Assembly (NCBI GenBank): GCA_035645555.1
Contig: DASQMI010000097.1
Span: forward strand, 62,001 to 126,000
Reading direction: 5' to 3'
DNA from: Lysobacter_F sp035645555
GTDB lineage: Bacteria; Pseudomonadota; Gammaproteobacteria; Xanthomonadales; Xanthomonadaceae
Length of the DNA stretch: 64,000 bases
Shown here: one piece after another, positions 25,078 through 32,866 of the stretch
Layout of the letters: each line of letters starts with the position of its first letter
Position numbering within the stretch: the stretch's first letter is position 1
Position numbers and translations under genes: made by a program
The notes under the pieces: generated by a model
Told to the model about the DNA's origin: nothing
Seen by the model: the letters and a program-made list of their open reading frames with translations, nothing else
The model's database searches: none

Positions 25078-25280
25078 CGCTTCGAGTTCGCCAGCCACAG
25101 GCCCGCGAAGAACAGCACCGCCGCGCCGAGCGCGTAGGGCGCGAGCGCACGCCACAGATCCGCGGCGGAGCGCAATTCGCGTCCGCCGAGCGGGTCGACC
25201 AGTCCCAGCGCGGGCAGGCCGATCACCGCGAACGCGAGCGCGATCATCACCAGGCCCGCGAATTGCCGTTGCGATCTCAT
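25074..25280 (-). CDS. Small membrane protein inside the molybdoenzyme operon
   Basis: A 68-residue protein with two predicted membrane helices: about residues 8-27 (GLVMIALAFAVIGLPAL) and about 47-64 (LAPYALGAAVLFFAGLWLA). It overlaps its neighbours by four bases at both ends (start in the stop of the catalytic gene, stop in the start of the ferredoxin gene), so it is almost certainly translated with them. I do not recognise a family. An accessory or quinone-side role in the complex is inference from its position and coupling. Confidence 0.75.
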   Translation of the reverse strand: MRSQRQFAGLVMIALAFAVIGLPALGLVDPLGGRELRSAADLWRALAPYALGAAVLFFAGLWLANSKR

Positions 25281-28144
25281 GGGGTGCTCCTGCGCGAAGC
25301 GCGCGCAGCGCGCTGGTCGGCGCCGTAGCGCAGCGGTGCGTCATCGGCCGTTCCGAGTCGCAGCGGTACGAACGCCGGTGACAGTTCGTCCTCCGTGGCC
25401 TTGCGCAGACGCACGCGCAGGTCGAACCACGCCGCCTGCCCGGTGACCGGATCGGCGTTGGCATAGTCACCGCGCGGGGTGATGTCGGAAATCAGGTGGT
25501 TGAGCAAAAAGCCGCGCGTACCCTCCGGCGCGTCCTTCGCCAGCCGCCACGCGCCGCGGCGCTTGCCGATCGCGTTCCACGTCCACACCGTGTCCGGCTG
25601 CACGTTGGCGGCGAGCTTCGCCTGCACGGTGATCGCGCCGTTGTGCGACTCGACCACGACCCAGTCCTCGTCGCCGATGCCGTGGCGCTGCGCGGTGTCC
25701 GGATGCAGGTACAGCCAGTTGCGCGCGGCGATCTGCCGCAGCCAGGCGTTCTGCGCGTGCCACGCGTGGTACATGAACATCGGGCGCTGGGTGATCGCAT
25801 GCAGCGGGAAGTCGGCCGCCTGCTGCGCGAGCTGCGCATGCTCGAACGGTGGGTACCAGATCGGCAGCGGGTCGAAATAGGTTGCCACGCGCTCGCGGTG
25901 TTGCTCGGGCGGCACGTGGGCGCCGTGCCCCTGCGCGGCGAGGCGGAATTTCTGCAGCGTCTCCGAATACAGCTGCAGCACGATCGGCTGGTTGCTCGCG
26001 GTGAAGCCCATGCGCTGCGCCCAGTCGAGATAGCCGCGGTTGGCCATCTTGAAGTAGCGCGCGTGCTCGGGGATCTCCTCGCGCCAGAAACCGCCGTGTT
26101 CGATGTAGCGCTCGAGCTGCTGCGGATTGGGCGCGCCCTTGCCGTGCTGCGTGCCGTCCGGTCCGCGCCATCCGGCGAGCAGGCCCACGCCCGGTGCGCG
26201 CTCGTGGCGCACGATGTAGTCCGCGTAGTCGCGATATTTCGGCGTGCCGTCCTCATTGACCAGGCCCGGCAACCCGAGTCGCGCGCCGAGCTCGATCAGC
26301 ACCGACTGGAAGCCGCGCACGTCGCGGCCTTCCGCCTGCGTGGCCGGATCGAACAGCGGATGGCGGATCGCATCGGCGGCGCCGTCGGCGTCGGAGATCG
26401 GCCGGTCGAGCAGGCTGATCGCGTCGAAGCGCTCCAGGTACGTCGTGTCCGGCAGCACGAGATCGGCGTAGGCGACCATCTCGCTCGCGTAGGCGTCGGC
26501 GTAGATGATGCGCGGGATGCGGTAGTCGCCGCGCTCGTCCCTGTCGGTGAGCCAGCGGATCGTCTCGGCGGTGTTCATCGCCGAGTTCCAGCTCATGTTC
26601 GCCATGAACATGAGCAGGGTGTCGATCTTGTACGGATCGCGCGCCCATGCGTTGCGGATCACCGTGTGCATCATCCCGTGCGCGGCGAGCGGGTAGCCCC
26701 ACGAGTACGCATGGTCGATGCGGCGCGGCTGGCCCGCCTCGTCGACGACCAGATCCTCCGGCCCGTGTACGAACCCGAGCGGCGCTGTGTCCAGTGTGCC
26801 GTCGGCGCGGCGCGTCTTGCCTGGACGGTTCGCCGGCGGCACCGGCTTCGGGAACGGCGGCTGGAAGCGGAACGAGCCCGGTGTGTCGACCGCGCCGAGC
26901 AGCAGCTGCAGCAGGTGCAGGGCGCGGCAGGTGTGGAAGCCGTTGCTGTGGGCGCTGATGCCGCGCATCGCGTGCATCGCCACCGGGCGGCCCACCATCT
27001 CCGCGTGTTCGCGGCCCCAGGCGTCGGTCCACGCGATCGGCAGCCGCACCGGATGCTCGAAAGCGGCCTCGGCCAGCTCGCGCGCGATACGGCGGATGGT
27101 GTCGGCGGGGATCCCGCAGCGTTCCGCGACGGCCTCGGGCGCGTATTGCGGATCGAGATAGCGCTCTGCGAGCAGCTGGAACACCGGCACCGCGCGGCGG
27201 CCGTCGGCCAGCGTGTACTCGCCGACGATGGCCGGCGCGATGCCGGTGGCATCCGCGCGCACGCCCGCGCCGGTGGTGCGGTTCCAGGCGAGCGGCTGTC
27301 CGTCCGCATCGCGCGCGAACAAGCCGTCCTGCGCGCCGCCCGGCTCGCGGAGCACCAGCCAGTGCGCGTTGGTATAGCGCACCAAGTACTCGAGATCGAT
27401 GCGGTCATTCCGCAGCAGCTCGTGGATCAGGGCGAACGCGAGCAGTCCGTCGGTGCCCGGACGGATGCCGATCCATTCGTCGGCGATCGCGCCGTAGCCG
27501 GTGCGCACCGGATTGATCGAAACGATCTTCGCGCCGCGCTGCTTGAGCCGGCCGAGCCCGAGCTTGATCGGGTTGCTGTCGTGGTCCTCGGCCACGCCCC
27601 ACAGCATCAGGTAGCGCGTGTGCTCCCAGTCCGGCTCGCCGAATTCCCAGAAGCTGCCGCCGAGCGTGTACAGCCCGCCCGCGGCCATGTTCACCGAGCA
27701 GAAGCCGCCGTGCGCGGCGTAGTTCACCGTGCCGAACTGCTGCGCCCACCAGCCGGTGAGCGCCTGCGACTGGTCTCGGCCGGTGAAGAACGCCAGTTCA
27801 TTCGGATCGCGCTCGCGAATGGGCTTCAGCCACGACACCGCGATATCGAGCGCCTCGTCCCATTCGATCTCGCGGAACTCGCCCGCGCCGCGTTCGCCTA
27901 CGCGCAGCAACGGCTTGCGCAGCCGCGCCGGCGAGTAGTGCTGCATGATCCCGGCCGAGCCTTTCGCGCACAGCACGCCGCGGTTGACCGGGTGCTCGGG
28001 ATTACCCTGGATATAGCGGATCTGGCCGTCCTGCAGCCAGACTTTGATGCCGCAGCGGCACGCGCACATGTAGCACGTGGTGGTTTTCACCTCGTCGCCC
28101 GGCGAGGGCGAGGTGTCGATCACGGGCTCGTTCGGTGCGCGCAT
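25277..28144 (-). CDS. soeA: Molybdopterin oxidoreductase catalytic subunit (SoeA-like)
   Basis: A 955-residue enzyme of the DMSO-reductase superfamily. Near the N-terminus CYMCACRCGIKVWLQDG and a later CAKG supply four Cys for a 4Fe-4S cluster, followed by molybdopterin-binding segments (FFTGRDQSQALTGWW, LPDTTYLERFDA) and the C-terminal guanine-nucleotide domain (HPDTAQRHGIGDEDWVVVESHNG). There is no Tat signal (it starts MRAPNEPVIDTSPSPGDE), which fits the cytoplasm-facing sulfite dehydrogenase SoeABC better than the periplasmic DmsA type. The substrate is not proven; sulfite oxidation with quinone is the best guess. I prefer ATG 28144 over 28192, which adds 16 atypical residues. Confidence 0.82.
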   Translation of the reverse strand: MRAPNEPVIDTSPSPGDEVKTTTCYMCACRCGIKVWLQDGQIRYIQGNPEHPVNRGVLCAKGSAGIMQHYSPARLRKPLLRVGERGAGEFREIEWDEALDIAVSWLKPIRERDPNELAFFTGRDQSQALTGWWAQQFGTVNYAAHGGFCSVNMAAGGLYTLGGSFWEFGEPDWEHTRYLMLWGVAEDHDSNPIKLGLGRLKQRGAKIVSINPVRTGYGAIADEWIGIRPGTDGLLAFALIHELLRNDRIDLEYLVRYTNAHWLVLREPGGAQDGLFARDADGQPLAWNRTTGAGVRADATGIAPAIVGEYTLADGRRAVPVFQLLAERYLDPQYAPEAVAERCGIPADTIRRIARELAEAAFEHPVRLPIAWTDAWGREHAEMVGRPVAMHAMRGISAHSNGFHTCRALHLLQLLLGAVDTPGSFRFQPPFPKPVPPANRPGKTRRADGTLDTAPLGFVHGPEDLVVDEAGQPRRIDHAYSWGYPLAAHGMMHTVIRNAWARDPYKIDTLLMFMANMSWNSAMNTAETIRWLTDRDERGDYRIPRIIYADAYASEMVAYADLVLPDTTYLERFDAISLLDRPISDADGAADAIRHPLFDPATQAEGRDVRGFQSVLIELGARLGLPGLVNEDGTPKYRDYADYIVRHERAPGVGLLAGWRGPDGTQHGKGAPNPQQLERYIEHGGFWREEIPEHARYFKMANRGYLDWAQRMGFTASNQPIVLQLYSETLQKFRLAAQGHGAHVPPEQHRERVATYFDPLPIWYPPFEHAQLAQQAADFPLHAITQRPMFMYHAWHAQNAWLRQIAARNWLYLHPDTAQRHGIGDEDWVVVESHNGAITVQAKLAANVQPDTVWTWNAIGKRRGAWRLAKDAPEGTRGFLLNHLISDITPRGDYANADPVTGQAAWFDLRVRLRKATEDELSPAFVPLRLGTADDAPLRYGADQRAARASRRSTP

Positions 28145-28333
28145 CCGCGCATTGTGCCCGCGCGGCGTACCCCCGGCGAGCGGCGTCCGCACGGCAACCT
28201 GTCCGAGCGGCGGTGGCGCGACCGCCGGGCGCGCGGTGCCTGACGCGACCGTAACCGCAGGGCGGGCCGGCAGTGGCGGGGCTCACGGGCCGATGCCATC
28301 CTAAACGGCAGGACCCGCCTCCCAGGCCACGCC

Positions 28334-29302
28334 ATGGAACGCATCGAACGCATCCACGCCCTCCACCGCATCCTGTCCGCCGCGCGTTATCCGGTGACCG
28401 TGCAGCGGCTGATGGAGGAGCTGGAGTGCTCGCGGGCGACGGTGTACCGGGACCTCGCCTACCTGCGCGACTACCTGATGGCGCCGGTGGTCGGCAACGG
28501 CGAGGCCGGCTTCCGCTACGACCCGAACGAGGCGCAGCGCTTCGAATTGCCGGGGCTGTGGCTCACCTCCGAAGAGCTCTATTCGCTCCTCGCCGCGCAG
28601 CAGCTGCTGGTGCGCAGCGGCGGCGGCGTGCTGTCGAGCGCGCTGGCGCCGCTGCAGCAGCGCATCGAGAAGCTGCTCGACCAGCATGCGGGCGGCCGTC
28701 GGGTGCCGGTGGAGCGCGTGCGGGTGATCCCGCACCGCACCCGCCGGCTCGACGAGGCGGCGTTCCGCACCGTCGCCACCGCGGTGCTCGACCGCAGGCA
28801 GCTAGCGTTCGAATACCGCGCGCGCTCCACCGACGAAAAGACCCGCCGCACGGTGTCGCCGCAGCGGCTCACCCACTATCGCGACAACTGGTACCTCGAT
28901 GCCTGGGACCACGAGCGCGACGCGCTGCGCAGCTTCTCGGTGGACCGCATCAGTGCCGCGCGCATCGGCGAGGACGCCGCGCGCGATATTCCCGACGAGG
29001 AGCTCGACCGCCAGCTGGCGTCGAGCTACGGGATCTTCTCCGGCCCGCCGAAGGGTTGGGCCACGATCGTGTTCAGCGCCAAGGCCGCGCGCTGGGTGGC
29101 CGACGAGCACTGGCATTCGCAGCAGCAGGGCCGCTTCCTGCCGGACGGCCGTTACGAACTGAAAGTGCCGTTCAGCAACGGCCGCGAGCTGCTGATGGAC
29201 GTGATGCACTACGGCGGCGACGCCGAGATCGTGGATCCGCCGCCGCTGCGCGAGCAGGCGCGCGCGTTGCTCGCGCTCGCGCTGTCCAACTACGAGCGCT
29301 GA
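28334..29302 (+). CDS. WYL-domain transcriptional regulator (DeoR-like helix-turn-helix)
   Basis: A 322-residue regulator. An N-terminal winged helix (1-60, ERIHALHRILSAARYPVTVQRLMEELECSRATVYRDLAYLR) is followed by a WYL domain (about 140-220, NWYLDAWDHERDALRSFSVDRI) and a WCX-type C-terminal part. WYL proteins bind nucleic acids or small ligands and regulate DNA repair, defence or metabolism. It is divergent from the molybdoenzyme operon across 189 bp, so control of that operon is possible but unproven. The next gene begins inside its stop codon (tgatg). Confidence 0.9.
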   Translation: MERIERIHALHRILSAARYPVTVQRLMEELECSRATVYRDLAYLRDYLMAPVVGNGEAGFRYDPNEAQRFELPGLWLTSEELYSLLAAQQLLVRSGGGVLSSALAPLQQRIEKLLDQHAGGRRVPVERVRVIPHRTRRLDEAAFRTVATAVLDRRQLAFEYRARSTDEKTRRTVSPQRLTHYRDNWYLDAWDHERDALRSFSVDRISAARIGEDAARDIPDEELDRQLASSYGIFSGPPKGWATIVFSAKAARWVADEHWHSQQQGRFLPDGRYELKVPFSNGRELLMDVMHYGGDAEIVDPPPLREQARALLALALSNYER

Positions 29303-30207
29303 TGAACGACACCGCGCCCCGCGGCGGCGAGCCGGCGGCGCTGGTGCTCGGCGCCGGCGGTGCGCGCGGACTGGCGCAGATCGGAGTGATCGAGGCGCTG
29401 CAGGCGCGCGGGTTCCGCATCGCCACGGTCGCGGGCTCCTCGATGGGCGCGCTGGTCGGCGGGCTGTTTGCCGCCGGCAAGCTGGAGGTCTACCGCGACT
29501 GGCTGCTCGCCAAGAGCCGTTCGGACATCCTGCGCCTGCTCGATCCGGCGTTCGGCACGCCCGCGCTGTTCCGCGGCGATCGGCTGATCCAGACGCTGCG
29601 CGCGCTGGCCGGTTCGCCACGGATCGAGGACCTGCCGATCGGCTTCACCGCGGTCGCGGTGGACCTGATGCGGCAGCGCGAGGTCTGGCTGCGGGACGGC
29701 GACCTGTGGGATGCGATCCGCGCGTCGATCGCGATCCCGGGCCTGTTCACCCCGCACGTGGTGCGCGGCCGCGAGCTGGTCGACGGCGGCATCCTCGCGC
29801 CGCTGCCGATCACCGCCACCCGCCTGTCCGGTGCGCACCGGCTGATCGCGGTGGACATGCACGGCTGGCCGAGCGCGCCGCCCGGACGGCTGGCGCAACC
29901 GGGCGCGGCCGACCTGCCGGCGGACGCCGAGGCGCTGCCGGCCTCGCTGCTGACCCGCTGGCTGCGCCGGTTCGGCGCGTCCGAGGTCGGCGACCCGCGC
30001 GCGATCGGCTTCACCGAGCTGATGGCGCGTTCGCTCGACACCATGCAGGCGCAGATCGCGCGCGTGCAGATGGCGCTCGATCCGCCCGAGCTGCTGATCC
30101 GCATTCCGCGCGACGCCTGCCAGTTCTACGAGTTCTGGCGCGTGCGCGAACTGATCGAGCTGGGCCGTGCGCAGGCCGACAAGGCGCTCGACGCGGCCGG
30201 GTACTGA
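29302..30207 (+). CDS. Patatin-like phospholipase
   Basis: A 301-residue RssA-type patatin. The oxyanion loop GAGGARGLAQIG lies near residues 17-28, the nucleophile Ser47 in GSSMGAL, and the catalytic partner Asp161 in DGGI, the usual Ser-Asp dyad. There is no signal peptide or autotransporter domain, so it is cytoplasmic and probably acts on membrane lipids or acyl-CoA. Its ATG shares one base with the stop of the WYL gene, so the two are co-translated. A proline- and alanine-rich insert lies around residues 190-210. Confidence 0.92.
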   Translation: MNDTAPRGGEPAALVLGAGGARGLAQIGVIEALQARGFRIATVAGSSMGALVGGLFAAGKLEVYRDWLLAKSRSDILRLLDPAFGTPALFRGDRLIQTLRALAGSPRIEDLPIGFTAVAVDLMRQREVWLRDGDLWDAIRASIAIPGLFTPHVVRGRELVDGGILAPLPITATRLSGAHRLIAVDMHGWPSAPPGRLAQPGAADLPADAEALPASLLTRWLRRFGASEVGDPRAIGFTELMARSLDTMQAQIARVQMALDPPELLIRIPRDACQFYEFWRVRELIELGRAQADKALDAAGY

Positions 30208-30271
30208 ACCGTCGCAGCCGGTGAGAAGCGGTGGGCCGATGGTGGGCACCCACGCCACCCGGAGAGCCGCG

Positions 30272-30577
30272 ATGCACCCGACCGTCGATCCCCTCGATCC
30301 CCGTCTCGATGCCGCGCTGCGCTACGCCTGCGCACTCGGCCTGCTGCTGGTGACCCTGCTGCCCGCCGCGCGCGCGGTGCACCCCGTGTTCGGCTGGCTG
30401 CCGTTGTGGCTGGCGGCGATGCCGCTGGCGGCGTGGTGGGCGTTGCACGGGTTCCGCCTGCCGCGACGCGATGCGGGCGGCAGGCCGGTGGTATCCGCGC
30501 GGCCACGGCGCATCCGCCAGGCGCGTCGCGTGGCGCGCGCGCATCGCATCGCCGGGGCGCAGCCGCGCGCGGCCTGA
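30272..30577 (+). CDS. Small membrane protein of unknown function
   Basis: A 101-residue protein with two predicted membrane helices (about 15-33, YACALGLLLVTLLPAARAV, and about 39-57, LPLWLAAMPLAAWWALHGF) and a very basic C-terminal tail rich in Arg. This layout is seen in short Lysobacter membrane proteins, but I know no function. The ATG at 30272 has a ggagag ribosome-like site 8 nt upstream. It sits between the patatin gene and the prolyl oligopeptidase gene, in the same direction. Confidence 0.6.
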   Translation: MHPTVDPLDPRLDAALRYACALGLLLVTLLPAARAVHPVFGWLPLWLAAMPLAAWWALHGFRLPRRDAGGRPVVSARPRRIRQARRVARAHRIAGAQPRAA

Positions 30578-30645
30578 GGCAGGCGCAGGGGGCGAAGGCC
30601 CTGTGCTAGCGTTCCGGCTCTTGTCGCGTTTGCCATGGAGCGCTC

Positions 30646-32751
30646 ATGCCTTCGCAGTCCCGCACCCTGCTGCTCGCGGCCGTGCTGGCCGCCGCCCCGG
30701 GCGCCCTTGGCGCCCAGGAGGCCCCCATGCAGCAGTCCGATCCTTACCTCTGGCTGGAAGACGTCACCGGCGCGCGTGCGCTCGACTGGGTGAAGGCGCG
30801 CAACGCCGAATCCGAAGCCGAGCTCGCCGCGACGCCGGAGTTCAAGCGCCTGGAAGCCGACATCCGCGCGATCCTCGATTCGGATGCGAAGATTCCCGCG
30901 GTCGAGAAGATCGGTCCGTACTACTACAACTTCTGGAAGGACCGTAACCACGAGCGCGGCGTGTGGCGCCGCACCACGCTCGAGGAATACCGCAAGCCCA
31001 ACCCGAAGTGGGAAACCGTGCTCGACCTCGACGCGCTCAACCGCGCCGAAGGCGAGAACTGGGTCTGGCACGGCGCCGAATGCCTGAAGCCGAAGTACGA
31101 GCGCTGCCTGATCGCGCTGTCGCGCGGCGGCGCCGACGCCGACGTCACCCGCGAATTCGATCTCACCCGCAAGAGCTGGGTGCAGGAGGGCTTCTTCCGT
31201 CCCGAGGCGAAGGGCGGCCTGCAGTGGATCGACGAGAACCGCGTCTACGTCTACACCGACTTCGGCGCCGGTTCGATGACTGAGTCGGGGTATCCGCGCG
31301 TGGTCAAGGAGTGGACGCGCGGCACGCCGCTGGAGTCGGCGCGGGTGGTGTACGAGGGCAAGGCGGACGACATGTACATCGCCGCCTACCGCGACCATAC
31401 GCCGGGCTACCAGCGCGACTTTGTCAGCCGCACCATCGCGTTCTACAACGACGAGCTGTACCTACGCGGCGCCGACGGCCGGCTGACCAAGATCGACGCG
31501 CCGAACTCGGCCAGCAAGTCGGTGCGCAAGGAATGGCTGCTGCTGGAGCTGCGCGAGCCGTACCAGGCCGGCGGCCGCACGTATGCGGCCGGCAGCCTGA
31601 TCGCCGCGCGGCTCGACGATTTCGTCGCCGGCAAGCGCGCGTTCGAGGTGCTGTTCGAGCCGACCGAGCGCACGTCGCTGGCCGGCTACGTGTGGACGCG
31701 GAACCACCTCGTGCTGAACGTGCTCGAGGACGTCAAGAACCGACTCAGCGTGCTCACCCCCGGCAAGGCCGGCTGGACCCGCAGCGCGTTCGCCGGCGCG
31801 CCGACGATGGGCACCATCGGCGTGTCCGCGGTGGATGCTGACGAGAGCGATGCGGTGTGGGTCACGGCGACCGACTACCTGACGCCGACCACGCTGTCGC
31901 TCGCCGAGATCGGCCAGGCGCCGGAAGTCCTCAAGCGCATGCCGACGTTCTTCGATGCCTCCAAGCACGTCATCGAACAGCACTTCGCCACCAGCCAGGA
32001 CGGCACCAAGGTGCCGTACTTCATCGTGCGGCCGAAGGCGCTGCAGTACGACGGCACCGCGCCCACCCTGCTGTACGGCTACGGCGGCTTCGAGATCTCG
32101 CTCACCCCGGCGTACTCCGGCGGCGTCGGCAAGGGCTGGCTGGCGAAGGGCGGCGTGTACGTGGTCGCCAACATCCGCGGCGGCGGCGAGTACGGCCCGC
32201 GCTGGCACCAGGCGGCGCTGAAGGCGAACCGCCACAAGGCGTACGAGGACTTCGCCGCGGTCGCGCAGGACCTGATCGCGCGCAAGGTCACCTCGCCGCA
32301 GCACCTCGGCATCCAGGGCGGCAGCAACGGCGGCCTGCTGATGGGCAACATGCTGGCCCGCTATCCGGAGCTGTTCGGCGCGGTGGTGGTGCAGGTGCCG
32401 CTGCTCGACATGCAGCGCTACCACAAGCTGCTCGCCGGCGCGTCCTGGATGGCCGAGTACGGCAACCCCGACAAGCCGGAGGAGTGGGCGTTCATCCGCA
32501 CGTTCTCGCCGTACCACCTGGTGCGCCAGGACGCGAAGTACCCGCCGGTGCTGTTCATGACCTCCACCCGCGACGACCGCGTCCACCCTGGCCATGCGCG
32601 CAAGATGATGGCGCGGATGAAGGAGTGGGGCTTCGACGTGCGCTACTACGAGAACATCGAAGGCGGCCACGGCGGCGCGGCGAACAACGCGCAGGCCGCG
32701 CGCATGTCGGCGCTGGCCTACACGTTCCTGTGGAAGCAGCTGAGCCGGTGA
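30646..32751 (+). CDS. Secreted prolyl oligopeptidase family serine peptidase (S9A)
   Basis: A 701-residue enzyme with an N-terminal signal peptide (cut after GALGAQ, residue 24). It has the seven-bladed propeller of S9A followed by an alpha/beta hydrolase: Ser560 in GGSNGGLL, Asp643 in TSTRDDRVHP and His675 in EGGHGGAA. It cleaves short peptides after proline or basic residues and would act in the periplasm. The family opening YLWLEDVTGARALDWVKARN is clear. A second S9 gene follows at 32867, 115 nt away. A tag-cgt hexamer near 30607 may be its -10 box. Confidence 0.95.
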   Translation: MPSQSRTLLLAAVLAAAPGALGAQEAPMQQSDPYLWLEDVTGARALDWVKARNAESEAELAATPEFKRLEADIRAILDSDAKIPAVEKIGPYYYNFWKDRNHERGVWRRTTLEEYRKPNPKWETVLDLDALNRAEGENWVWHGAECLKPKYERCLIALSRGGADADVTREFDLTRKSWVQEGFFRPEAKGGLQWIDENRVYVYTDFGAGSMTESGYPRVVKEWTRGTPLESARVVYEGKADDMYIAAYRDHTPGYQRDFVSRTIAFYNDELYLRGADGRLTKIDAPNSASKSVRKEWLLLELREPYQAGGRTYAAGSLIAARLDDFVAGKRAFEVLFEPTERTSLAGYVWTRNHLVLNVLEDVKNRLSVLTPGKAGWTRSAFAGAPTMGTIGVSAVDADESDAVWVTATDYLTPTTLSLAEIGQAPEVLKRMPTFFDASKHVIEQHFATSQDGTKVPYFIVRPKALQYDGTAPTLLYGYGGFEISLTPAYSGGVGKGWLAKGGVYVVANIRGGGEYGPRWHQAALKANRHKAYEDFAAVAQDLIARKVTSPQHLGIQGGSNGGLLMGNMLARYPELFGAVVVQVPLLDMQRYHKLLAGASWMAEYGNPDKPEEWAFIRTFSPYHLVRQDAKYPPVLFMTSTRDDRVHPGHARKMMARMKEWGFDVRYYENIEGGHGGAANNAQAARMSALAYTFLWKQLSR

Positions 32752-32866
32752 CGCCAGTGTCGTCTCCGACCGCGTCCGACGCGGCCGGAGCGCTCCGGTG
32801 GCCTCGCCTACACTGTCCGGGCGGCACCGCCGCCTTGCACCTCACCCTCGCGCCGGAGCCCGCACC

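Noticed and set aside
25496..28243. A 915-codon plus-strand frame opposite the molybdoenzyme catalytic gene
   Set aside because: Shadow of the real minus-strand gene; composition is low-complexity and it has no family motif.
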